Assembly (NCBI RefSeq): GCF_036194065.1
Contig: NZ_CP108095.1
Location: 1,736,001-1,800,000, forward strand
DNA from: Streptomyces sp. NBC_00239
Lineage (GTDB): Bacteria > Actinomycetota > Actinomycetes > Streptomycetales > Streptomycetaceae
Direction of reading: 5' to 3'
Length of the DNA stretch: 64,000 bases
A model generated the notes under the pieces. It worked only from the letters and a program-made list of their open reading frames with translations. It was not told the origin of the DNA and did not search any database. Shown one piece after another: positions 56,399-64,000 of the stretch (position 1 is the stretch's first letter; every line of letters begins with the position of its first letter). Position numbers and translations under genes: made by a program.

Positions 56399-59121
56399 CC
56401 TACACCGTGAACGGCCGTAACTTCTCCGAAGAACCGGACCCCGGCCAGTGCCTGCGCACGTTCCTGCGCGCGCTGGGGCACTTCGGCGTGAAGAAGGGCT
56501 GCGACGCGGGCGACTGCGGCGCGTGCACCGTGTGGCTGGACGGCGCTCCGGTGCACAGCTGCATCACCCCCGCCTTCCGCGCGGAAGGCCACGAGGTGAC
56601 CACGATCGAGGGCCTCGGAGCACCCGGCGACCTGCATCCCGCCCAGCGCCGCTTCCGGGACGCCCCGGGTTTCCAGTGCGGTTTCTGCACCGCAGGGATG
56701 ATCATGACGTCGGCGACGTTCACCGAGGCCCAGAAGGCGGACCTGCCACGGGCGTTGAAGGGCAACCTCTGCCGCTGCACCGGCTACCGGGCGATCGAGG
56801 ACGCGGTGAAGGGCGTCACCGGCGTGCAGACGGCCGCGCCGGGACGGGCCGTCGGAACGAGCGTCGGCGCGCCGGCGGCCGAGGACGTGGTGACCGGTCG
56901 CGCCGAGTTCACGATGGACACCCGCATGGACGGCATGCTGCACCTCAAGGTGCTGCACTCGCCCCACGCGCACGCCCGCATCCTCTCGATCGACAAGACC
57001 GCCGCGCTCGCGGTCCCCGGCGTGCAGCGCGTCTACACCTGGGAGGACGTGCCGCGCAAACGCTTCACCACGGCGATCCACACCGACCACCTCGTCGATC
57101 CGGACGACACGTACATCCTCGACGACACGGTCCGCTTCGCCGGCCAGCGCGTCGTCGCGGTGCTCGCCGACACGGTCGGGGCGGCCGAGGAGGGCTGCCG
57201 GAAGGTGGCCGTGGAGTACGAGGTGCTGCCGGCGGTCTTCGACCCCGAGAAGGCCATGGCCGACGGGGCGCCGCAACTGCACGGCTCGGAGGACCCGTTC
57301 GCCAGCGACCACGTGCACAACCTCCTGCTGGAGCTCCACTCGCACATCGGCGACGTCGACGCGGGCTTCGCCGCGGCCGACGTGATCCACGAGGGCACGT
57401 ACGTCTCACCGCGCGTGCAGCACGCGCACCTGGAGACGCACGGCTCGATCGCCTGGATGGAGGACGGCCGGCTGAACGTCCGCACCAGCTCCCAGTCGCC
57501 GTCGATCGCGAAGGTCAAACTGGCCTATCTGTTCGCGCTGCGCCCGGACCAGCTCCGTGTGTTCTGCAAGCGCGTCGGCGGCGGTTTCGGCGGCAAGCAG
57601 GAGGTCATCTCGGAGGACCTGGCCGCGCTCGCCGCCCTCGACACCGGGCGGCCCGTCTCCTTCGAGTACACGCGCGAGGAGGAGTTCACCACGGCCTCGC
57701 CCCGGCATCCGATGAAGCTGACGGTCAAGCTCGGCGCGAAGGCCGACGGCACGCTCACCGCCTTCCAGGTCCGCAACGTGTCCAACACGGGCGCCTACGG
57801 CAACCACGGCGGCGAGACCCTGTACGCGGGCGGCGCCGCCGTCATGATCTACCGCTGCCCCAACAAGAAGTACGACGCCTTCTCCGTCTACACGAACACC
57901 GTTCCGAGCGGCGCCCTGCGCGGCTACGGCATGACCCAGCCGGCCTTCGCGGTGGAATCGGCGATGGACGAGCTGGCCCTGGCCCTGCACATGGATCCGC
58001 TCGCGCTGCGGCGCCGCAACATCGTGCGCCCGGGCGAGCCGCTCGTCGCCCTGCACGACGGGCCCGACGACGTGGTGTTCCACGAGGACGGGCTCGGCAA
58101 GTGCATCGACCTCGTGGCCGGCGAGCTGGCCCGTACGGCCGACCAGCCCTCTCCCGGACCCGGCTGGCTCGTCGGGGTCGGCGTCGCCAGTTCGATGCAC
58201 GAGACCGCGCCCCCGACCGAGCACGTCTCCGAGGCCTGGCTCACGCTCGGCGACGACCTCGTGTACGAACTGGCCGTCGGCACGGTCGAGTTCGGGGAGG
58301 GCACGTCGACCGCGCACGTCCAGATCGCGGCCAACCAACTGGGTACGACGCCGTCGCGGATCCGCCTCGTGCAGTCCGACACGGACCGCACGGGGTTCGA
58401 CACCGGCGCCTTCGCGAGTGCCGGACTCTTCGTGGCGGGCAACGCGGTCCTGCGGGCGGCCGACGCGGTGCGCGACCGCATTCTCGACTTCGCCGCCACG
58501 TACACGGGCGTGCACGTCGTGATGTGCTCGATGGACCTCGACGACGTCGTCTGCGGGGACGAGCGCGTCCCGCTGGCCACGCTCGTCGCCGAGGCCCGGG
58601 CGCGCGGCATCCGGTTCACGGCCGCGCGCAAGGCGTACGGCTCGCCCCGCAGCGTCACCTCCAACACGCACGGCTTCCGCGTCGCCGTCCACCGGGTGAC
58701 GGGTGAGATCCGGGTCCTGCACAGCGTCCAGGCGACCGACGCCGGTGTGCTCATCAACCCGGAACAGGTCCGGGGGCAGGTGGAAGGCGGTGTCGCCCAG
58801 GGCATCGGATTCGCGCTGACCGAGAACTTCCAGGTCGACGCGGACGGCATGATGGCCAACCCGAACCTCCGCAACTACCGCATCCCGACCTACGCCGATG
58901 TGCCCCGCACCGACGTGCTCCTGGTCGGCTCCTCGGACTCCGTCGGGGCCCTGCGGTCGAAGGGAATGGCGGAGTGCTGCATCAACCCGGTGGCCCCCGC
59001 GCTGGCCAACGCGGTCCGCGACGCCACCGGTATCCGCTACCGCGAGCTGCCCCTCACTCCGGAACGGATCTACGCGCGGCTCGTGGAGAGCCGGCAGGCG
59101 CGGACGGGCACGCGACGATGA
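56395..59121 (+). CDS. molybdenum hydroxylase, fused [2Fe-2S] and Mo-cofactor subunits
   Basis: 908 residues of the xanthine-dehydrogenase family. The N-terminal ferredoxin part (about 1-75) has C-D-A-G-D-C-G-A-C and a later single Cys. The second [2Fe-2S] domain (about 80-145) has C-G-F-C and L-C-R-C-T-G-Y-R. The molybdopterin part (about 150-900) has G-G-G-F-G-G-K-Q near 400 and the catalytic-type glutamate in S-K-G-M-A-E. Small iron-sulfur and large Mo subunits are usually separate genes in bacteria. No maturation factor gene follows. The substrate (aldehyde or N-heterocycle) cannot be told. Confidence 0.9.
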   Translation: MTYTVNGRNFSEEPDPGQCLRTFLRALGHFGVKKGCDAGDCGACTVWLDGAPVHSCITPAFRAEGHEVTTIEGLGAPGDLHPAQRRFRDAPGFQCGFCTAGMIMTSATFTEAQKADLPRALKGNLCRCTGYRAIEDAVKGVTGVQTAAPGRAVGTSVGAPAAEDVVTGRAEFTMDTRMDGMLHLKVLHSPHAHARILSIDKTAALAVPGVQRVYTWEDVPRKRFTTAIHTDHLVDPDDTYILDDTVRFAGQRVVAVLADTVGAAEEGCRKVAVEYEVLPAVFDPEKAMADGAPQLHGSEDPFASDHVHNLLLELHSHIGDVDAGFAAADVIHEGTYVSPRVQHAHLETHGSIAWMEDGRLNVRTSSQSPSIAKVKLAYLFALRPDQLRVFCKRVGGGFGGKQEVISEDLAALAALDTGRPVSFEYTREEEFTTASPRHPMKLTVKLGAKADGTLTAFQVRNVSNTGAYGNHGGETLYAGGAAVMIYRCPNKKYDAFSVYTNTVPSGALRGYGMTQPAFAVESAMDELALALHMDPLALRRRNIVRPGEPLVALHDGPDDVVFHEDGLGKCIDLVAGELARTADQPSPGPGWLVGVGVASSMHETAPPTEHVSEAWLTLGDDLVYELAVGTVEFGEGTSTAHVQIAANQLGTTPSRIRLVQSDTDRTGFDTGAFASAGLFVAGNAVLRAADAVRDRILDFAATYTGVHVVMCSMDLDDVVCGDERVPLATLVAEARARGIRFTAARKAYGSPRSVTSNTHGFRVAVHRVTGEIRVLHSVQATDAGVLINPEQVRGQVEGGVAQGIGFALTENFQVDADGMMANPNLRNYRIPTYADVPRTDVLLVGSSDSVGALRSKGMAECCINPVAPALANAVRDATGIRYRELPLTPERIYARLVESRQARTGTRR

Positions 59122-60089
59122 CGGCCAACGGGCAGACGGACGCCGCAGCGACGGTCATCATCGGCCGGAAGGTCCGCCCCGGCATGGAGCGGGCGTACGA
59201 GAAGTGGCAGGAGGAGGTCAACGCCGCCGCCGCCCGCTACGCCGGTCACCTCGGCGCCGAGGTGACCAAGCCGACCGCCCTGCAGCCCGAATGGGTGATC
59301 GTCTACCGGTTCGACTCGGTGGCCCATCTACAGGCGTGGATGAACGGCGCGACCAGGCAGCGGCTCCTCGACGTCGGCGCGCACTATTTCGACGGTCCGG
59401 CCACCCAGCAGGTGATCAGCGGCGGCACGCAGCCGACGGACCCGCTCGTGACCGTGGTGGTGAGCCACCGCGTCCGCCCGGACAACGTCGACGACTTCCT
59501 CGCCTGGCAGGAGCGCCTGCGCCAGGAGGAGAGCAAGTTCGAAGGGTTTCGCGGTACGGAGATCTTCCGCCCCGTCGAAGGCCTCCAGGACGAGTGGACC
59601 ACCCTGTACCGCTACGACAACGCCGAGCACCTGGACGCCTGGCTGACGTCGGAGAAGCGGCGGGAGATGCTCGCCGAGGGGGAGAGGTTCGACGACTTCA
59701 GACTGCGCACGATCGACAACTCGTTCGGCAGTTGGTTCGCCTTCGAGGAGAACGGCAAGGAAGCGCCGCCGCCCTCGGACACCAAGACCGCCGTCGCGGT
59801 CTGGGTCGGGCTGTACCCGACCGTCGTGCTGCTGAGCCTCGCCCTGCACCCGCTGGGCATGCCGTTCTGGCTCGGGCTCCTCGTGGGCAACCTGCTGTCG
59901 AGCTTCATCATGAGCTTCTTCACGATGCCGCACTACGTGAACCGGCTGCTCCGGCGGTGGCTGTGGCCCGCACCGGGCGAATCGCCCGCCAGGACCAGAC
60001 TCGTCGGGGGCGGCATCGTCGCCGCGCTGACCGTGTTCTGGGTCGGCGTCTTCTACCTCGTGACGGAGGTGTTCTGGACTCTGCCCTGA
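59118..60089 (+). CDS. membrane-anchored double ABM-domain protein (COG3224-like)
   Basis: 323 residues. Two consecutive antibiotic-biosynthesis-monooxygenase (dimeric alpha-beta barrel) domains (about 10-100 and 108-200; V-I-I-G-R-K-V-R-P-G and V-V-S-H-R-V-R-P-D are their parallel starts). A C-terminal part has two to three membrane helices (about 228-250, 252-272, 298-320). The start overlaps the hydroxylase stop (ATGA), so it belongs to that operon. ABM domains can oxidise without cofactor or simply bind ligands. Function in the operon is unknown. Confidence 0.85.
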   Translation: MTANGQTDAAATVIIGRKVRPGMERAYEKWQEEVNAAAARYAGHLGAEVTKPTALQPEWVIVYRFDSVAHLQAWMNGATRQRLLDVGAHYFDGPATQQVISGGTQPTDPLVTVVVSHRVRPDNVDDFLAWQERLRQEESKFEGFRGTEIFRPVEGLQDEWTTLYRYDNAEHLDAWLTSEKRREMLAEGERFDDFRLRTIDNSFGSWFAFEENGKEAPPPSDTKTAVAVWVGLYPTVVLLSLALHPLGMPFWLGLLVGNLLSSFIMSFFTMPHYVNRLLRRWLWPAPGESPARTRLVGGGIVAALTVFWVGVFYLVTEVFWTLP

Positions 60090-60159
60090 CCCGGACGCTC
60101 CCCTGACCCGCACGCTTCCCCGGCCCGGACGCTCCCCCTGGCCCGGGGGCCGCGGAGGG

Positions 60160-60192
60160 GCAGGCGGGCAGGGCGCTACCCGGCCCGCCTGC
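60160..60192. terminator. bidirectional terminator
   Basis: GCAGGCGGGC and GCCCGCCTGC arms with a 13-base loop, between the convergent ABM and FadB-like genes. Just before it (60090-60150) are three imperfect copies of a ~20-base CCGGACGCTCCCC-type repeat. Confidence 0.7.
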
Positions 60193-60204
60193 TCCCGCAC
60201 GGCT

Positions 60205-62373
60205 CTAGTCGGTGAACGTCTCGCCGCGCTCGGCCTTCTCGACGAGCAGGGCGGGCGGGGTGAAGCGCTCGCCGTAGGCGGCGGCCAGTTCGCGGGCGCG
60301 GGCCGTGAAGCCGGGCAGGCCGCCTTCGTAGCCGTTGATGTACTGGATCACGCCGCCCGTCCAGGCCGGGAAGCCGATGCCCATGATGGAGCCGATGTTG
60401 GCGTCGGCCACCGAGGTGAGCACGCCCTCCTCGAAGAGGCGCACGGTGTCCAGCGCCTCCGCGAAGAGCATTCGCTCCTTCATGTCCTCGAAGGGGATCT
60501 CCGCGTCCGGCTTGGCGAAGTGCTCGCGCAGCCCCGGCCACAGGCGGACGCGCTTGCCGTCGGCGTACTCGTAGAAGCCGGCGCCGCCGCTGCGGCCGGG
60601 GCGCTCGAACTCGTCGACCATGCGGTCGATGACACGGTCCGCCGGGTGCTCGGTCCAGCTGCCGCCCTGCGCCTCGACGGCCTTGCGGGACTCGTTGCGG
60701 ATCTTGCGGGGCAGGGTCAGGGTGAGCTCGTCCATCAAGGAGAGCACCTTGGCCGGGTAGCCGGCCTGTGCGGCCGCCTGCTCGATCGAGGCGGGCTCGA
60801 TGCCCTCGCCGACCATGGCGACGCCCTCGTTGATGAACTGGCCGATGACGCGCGAGGTGAAGAAGCCGCGGGAGTCGTTGACCACGATCGGGGTCTTGTT
60901 GATCTGGCGCACCAGGTCGAAGGCGCGGGCGAGCGCCTCGTCGCCGGTCTGCGCGCCCTTGATGATCTCCACCAGCGGCATCTTGTCGACGGGCGAGAAG
61001 AAGTGCAGGCCGATGAAGTCGGCGGGCCGCTTGACGCCCTCGGCGAGCCCGGTGATGGGCAGCGTGGAGGTGTTCGAGCACAGCAGCGCGTCGGGCTCGA
61101 TGACGTCCTGGATCTCCTGGAACACCCGGTGCTTGAGCCCGGTGTCCTCGAAGACGGCCTCGATGACGGCGTCGCAGCCCGCGAGGTCGGCGACGTCCGC
61201 GGTGGGGGTGATCCGGGCCAGCAGCTCGGCGCGCTTGGCCTCGGTGGTGCGGCCCCGGGACAGCGCCTTGTCGAGGAGCTTCTCGGAGTACGCCTTCCCG
61301 GGCGCGGCGGCCTCGGCGGTGACGTCCTTGAGGACGACCTCGATCCCGGCCCGGGCGCAGGAGTACGCGATGCCCGCGCCCATCATGCCGGCGCCGAGCA
61401 CGGCGACCTTGCGGACCCGGCGCGGTGCGATGCCCTGGGGGCGGCTGGCACCGGAGTTGACGGCCTGGAGGTCGAAGAAGAACGCCTGGATCATGTTCTT
61501 GGCGGTCTGCCCGGTGACCAGCTCGGTGAAGTAGCGGGCCTCGATGACCAGGGCGGTGTCGAAGTCGACCTGGGTGCCCTCGACGGCGCAGGCGAGGATG
61601 TTGCGCGGCGCCGGGTAGGGGGCGCCGGCGAGCTGCTTCTTCAGGTTGGCCGGGAAGGCCGGCAGGTTGGCGGCGAACCGCGGGTTCGACGGGGTGCCGC
61701 CGGGGATCTTGTAGCCGGGGACGTCCCAGGGCTGCTGCGACTCGGGGTGCGCGTCGATGAAGGCGCGGGCCTTGGCGAGCATCTCCTCGGGGGTGGCGGC
61801 GAGTTCGTGGACCAGGCCGTTGTCGAGGGCGCGCTGCGGGTTGTACTGGGTGCCCTGGAGGAGCACCTTGAGCAGGGCGTCGGCGATGCCCATCAGGCGG
61901 ACCGTACGGGTCACGCCGCCGCCGGCCGGGAGCAGGCCGAGGGTGACCTCGGGCAGGCCGATCTTGGAGCCGGGGGCGTCGAGGGCGACCCGGTGGTGGC
62001 AGGCCAGGGCGATCTCGTAACCGCCGCCGAGGGCCGCGCCGTTGATGGCGGCGACGACCGGCTTGCCGAGGGTTTCGATGCGGCGCAGGGACCGCTTGAT
62101 GGCGGTGCCGGTCTCGAAGGCGAGGTGGGCGTCCTCGGGGCGGAGCCGGATCATGTCCTTGAGGTCGCCGCCCGCGAAGAAGGTCTTCTTCGCCGAGGTG
62201 AAGATGATCCCGCGGATGGAGTCCTTCTCGGCCTCGGCCCGGTCGGCGATCGCGTCGATGGACGCCTTGAAGGCCTGGTTCATCGTGTTCGCGGACTGGT
62301 TGGGGTCGTCCAGGACGAGGGTGACGACGCCGGTCTCGTCCTGTTCCCAGCGGATCGTGGTGGACTCGCTCAT
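60205..62373 (-). CDS. FadB/FadJ-type fused enoyl-CoA hydratase / 3-hydroxyacyl-CoA dehydrogenase
   Basis: 722 residues. The N-terminal crotonase domain (about 1-200) keeps both catalytic glutamates (G-G-G-Y-E-I-A-L and L-P-E-V-T-L-G). The NAD-binding G-A-G-M-M-G-A-G-I-A-Y (about 325-335) begins the hydroxyacyl-CoA dehydrogenase, with catalytic His in I-G-L-H-F-F-S-P-V and its C-terminal domains to the end. It performs the two middle steps of beta-oxidation and forms a complex with the thiolase encoded 54 bases upstream in the same operon. Confidence 0.95.
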   Translation of the reverse strand: MSESTTIRWEQDETGVVTLVLDDPNQSANTMNQAFKASIDAIADRAEAEKDSIRGIIFTSAKKTFFAGGDLKDMIRLRPEDAHLAFETGTAIKRSLRRIETLGKPVVAAINGAALGGGYEIALACHHRVALDAPGSKIGLPEVTLGLLPAGGGVTRTVRLMGIADALLKVLLQGTQYNPQRALDNGLVHELAATPEEMLAKARAFIDAHPESQQPWDVPGYKIPGGTPSNPRFAANLPAFPANLKKQLAGAPYPAPRNILACAVEGTQVDFDTALVIEARYFTELVTGQTAKNMIQAFFFDLQAVNSGASRPQGIAPRRVRKVAVLGAGMMGAGIAYSCARAGIEVVLKDVTAEAAAPGKAYSEKLLDKALSRGRTTEAKRAELLARITPTADVADLAGCDAVIEAVFEDTGLKHRVFQEIQDVIEPDALLCSNTSTLPITGLAEGVKRPADFIGLHFFSPVDKMPLVEIIKGAQTGDEALARAFDLVRQINKTPIVVNDSRGFFTSRVIGQFINEGVAMVGEGIEPASIEQAAAQAGYPAKVLSLMDELTLTLPRKIRNESRKAVEAQGGSWTEHPADRVIDRMVDEFERPGRSGGAGFYEYADGKRVRLWPGLREHFAKPDAEIPFEDMKERMLFAEALDTVRLFEEGVLTSVADANIGSIMGIGFPAWTGGVIQYINGYEGGLPGFTARARELAAAYGERFTPPALLVEKAERGETFTD

Positions 62374-62427
62374 GTTCGCTACTTCCGTGTCAGACGGGTC
62401 GGAGAGGGGGGATGGGGAACGGACGGT

Positions 62428-63642
62428 TCAGAGGCGTTCGACGACGGTGGCGACGCCCATGCCGCCGCCGACGCAGAGGGTCACGAGGCCGTAGCGCTTG
62501 TCCTGGCGCTCCAGTTCGTCGACGACGGTGCCGAGGATCATCGCGCCGGTGGCGCCGAGCGGGTGGCCGAGCGCGATCGCGCCGCCGTTGACGTTGACCT
62601 TGTCCAGGGAGACGCCCATGTCCTTGACGAAGCGGAGCACGACGCCGGCGAAGGCCTCGTTGATCTCGATGAGGTCGATGTCGTCGATGGTCAGGCCGGC
62701 CTTGGCGAGGGCCTTGCGGGTGGCGGGGGCGGGGCCGGTGAGCATGATGGTGGGCTCGGAGCCGGACACGGCCGCCGACACGATCCGGGCGCGCGGGGTG
62801 AGGCCGTTGCGCTCGCCGGCCTCGCGGGAGCCGATGGCGACGAGCGAGGCGCCGTCGACGATGCCGGAGGAGTTGCCGGCGTGGTGGACGTGGTCGATCT
62901 TCTCGACCCAGTGGTACTTCTGCAGGGCGACGGCGTCGAAGCCGCCGAGCTCGCCGATGTCCGCGAAGGACGGCTTCAGCCTGGCGAGGGTGTCGGCGGT
63001 GGTGCCGGGGCGGATGAACTCGTCGTGGTCCAGGACGACCAGCCCGTTGCGGTCGGTGACCGGGACGACGGACTTGGCGAAGTGTCCGGCCTTGACGGCG
63101 GCGGCGGCCCGTTCCTGGGAGAGCGCCGCGTACTCGTCCACGTCGCGCCGGGAGAAGCCCTCGATGGTGGCGATCAGGTCGGCGCCGATGCCCTGCGGGA
63201 CGAATCCGGTGTCCCAGTTGGTCATCGGGTCGGCGAACCAGGCGCCGCCGTCGGAGGCCATCGGCACCCGGGACATGGACTCGACGCCGCCGGCGAGCAC
63301 CAGGTCCTCCCAGCCGGAACGGACCTTGGCGGCCGCCATGTTGACGGCTTCCAGGCCGGAGGCACAGAAGCGGTTCTCCTGGACGCCGGCCACGGTGTCG
63401 GGCAGGCCCGCGGCGATGGCCGCGATCCGGGCGATGTCGGAGCCCTGGTCGCCGACCGGGCCGACCACGCCGAGCACGATGTCGTCGATGGTCGCCGGGT
63501 CCAGGCCGGGGTTGCGCTCGCGCAGCGCGTGGATGAGACCGACGACCAGGTCGATCGGCTTGGTGCCGTGCAGGGCGCCGTTGGCCTTGCCGCGGCCGCG
63601 CGGCGTGCGGATCGCGTCGTATACGTAAGCTTCGGTGCTCAC
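62428..63642 (-). CDS. acetyl-CoA C-acyltransferase (thiolase)
   Basis: 404-residue thiolase, last step of beta-oxidation. Nucleophile Cys in [10 protein letters not shown] (about 94), active-site G-H-P-L-G-A-T-G and second cysteine in C-V-G-G-G-M-G near the C-terminus. It follows the acyl-CoA dehydrogenase gene and precedes the FadB-like gene, all leftward: a beta-oxidation operon. N-terminal [12 protein letters not shown] is family-typical. Confidence 0.95.
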   Translation of the reverse strand: MSTEAYVYDAIRTPRGRGKANGALHGTKPIDLVVGLIHALRERNPGLDPATIDDIVLGVVGPVGDQGSDIARIAAIAAGLPDTVAGVQENRFCASGLEAVNMAAAKVRSGWEDLVLAGGVESMSRVPMASDGGAWFADPMTNWDTGFVPQGIGADLIATIEGFSRRDVDEYAALSQERAAAAVKAGHFAKSVVPVTDRNGLVVLDHDEFIRPGTTADTLARLKPSFADIGELGGFDAVALQKYHWVEKIDHVHHAGNSSGIVDGASLVAIGSREAGERNGLTPRARIVSAAVSGSEPTIMLTGPAPATRKALAKAGLTIDDIDLIEINEAFAGVVLRFVKDMGVSLDKVNVNGGAIALGHPLGATGAMILGTVVDELERQDKRYGLVTLCVGGGMGVATVVERL

Positions 63643-63726
63643 TGGTCAAGCCTTTCGAAAGTGCGGGGCGGGAGGTGAGGAGGGGTGGGTGCCGTGGCCG
63701 TCGGGCGGTCTTCGCACCGGACACCC

Positions 63727-64000
63727 CTAGCCGAGCAGGGAACGGCCGATGATCTCCTTCATGATCTCGGTCGTGCCGCCGTAGATGGTCTGGATGCGGC
63801 CGTCGGTGAAGGCCCGGGCGACCCGGTATTCGGTCATGTAGCCGTATCCCCCGTGAAGTTGGAGGCAGCGGTCCGCGACCCGCTTCTGGAGCTCGGTGGC
63901 CCACCACTTGGCCATGGAGGCGTGTACGGCGTCGAGCTCGCCGTTGGCGTGGTCCACGATGCAGCGGTCCAGGAACGTGCGGGTGACGGCGCACTCGGTG
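63727..64000 (-). CDS. acyl-CoA dehydrogenase, C-terminal part (runs off window)
   Basis: The last ~90 residues of an acyl-CoA dehydrogenase; the gene begins beyond the right edge. The flavin-contacting Q-L-H-G-G-Y-G-Y-M-T-E-Y and the terminal I-Y-G-G-T-T-E-I-M-K-E are diagnostic. First step of beta-oxidation, in the same direction as the thiolase and FadB-like genes, which start about 85 bases downstream of its stop. Confidence 0.92.
   Translation of the reverse strand, partial: TECAVTRTFLDRCIVDHANGELDAVHASMAKWWATELQKRVADRCLQLHGGYGYMTEYRVARAFTDGRIQTIYGGTTEIMKEIIGRSLLG

Overview
The window is high-GC chromosomal DNA from a Streptomyces or close relative. The evidence is strong third-position G/C use, frequent GTG and TTG starts, a conservon (cvnABCD), a DUF6126-type mini-protein, a c-di-AMP riboswitch in front of a LysM/M23 gene, and a hopanoid operon of the streptomycete type. 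From memory, the order hopanoid operon, idi, SCO6745-family protein, tex, beta-oxidation genes resembles the SCO6730-SCO6771 region of S. coelicolor; I could not check this.

Left edge (1-1000): lower-GC DNA with a possible small gene and the C-terminal stub of a tyrosine integrase. It lies on the 3' side of a tRNA-Pro(GGG) gene, as expected for the scar of an integrated element. 1080-2825: the two halves of a split transketolase behind a SoxR-like operator. 2838-6779: conservon plus a GAF protein, all leftward. 7016-14889: 12-bp tandem repeats, a secreted trypsin-like protease, a small membrane-anchored secreted protein, a metallo-beta-lactamase-fold hydrolase, an SGNH hydrolase, the riboswitch-controlled LysM/M23 endopeptidase, and a tyrosine phosphatase.

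14886-27109: a DUF6126 mini-gene, then the leftward hopanoid operon hpnC, hpnD, small ORF, hpnE, polyprenyl synthase, shc, hpnG, hpnH, dxs, hpnO-like. Nearly every junction overlaps (ATGA, GTGA or TGATG). It encodes squalene formation from FPP, cyclisation, adenosyl side-chain addition and processing, and a dedicated DXP synthase. I see no ispG between hpnH and dxs, where I recall one in S. coelicolor.

27333-34584: a leftward envelope-polymer cluster. It holds a TagGH-type exporter, a GT2 glycosyltransferase, two CDP-alcohol phosphotransferase-fold membrane proteins (one lacking the usual last aspartate), a glycerol-1-phosphate-dehydrogenase-like enzyme and a nucleotidyltransferase. Together they look like a pathway from a polyol phosphate to a CDP-polyol to an exported phosphopolymer or glycolipid. 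This is my best candidate for an undescribed system.

34707-46635: a methyltransferase-GNAT fusion behind two tiny ORFs, idi, an RsbW-like ATPase, a crotonase-fold protein without the catalytic glutamates, two DJ-1-type proteins (one an AraC-family regulator), an SCO6745-family protein, Tex, an ImmA/IrrE protease next to a MAB_1171c-like membrane protein, and an SDR. 46681-47040 is a block of 31-bp and 60-bp repeats. 47090-55400: an ABC-F ATPase, secreted M1 peptidase, MpaB-like oxygenase, secreted sphingomyelinase, acyl-CoA ligase and divergent MerR regulator. 55571-60089: a three-gene molybdenum-hydroxylase operon ending in a membrane-anchored ABM protein. 60205-64000: beta-oxidation genes (FadB-like, thiolase, partial acyl-CoA dehydrogenase).
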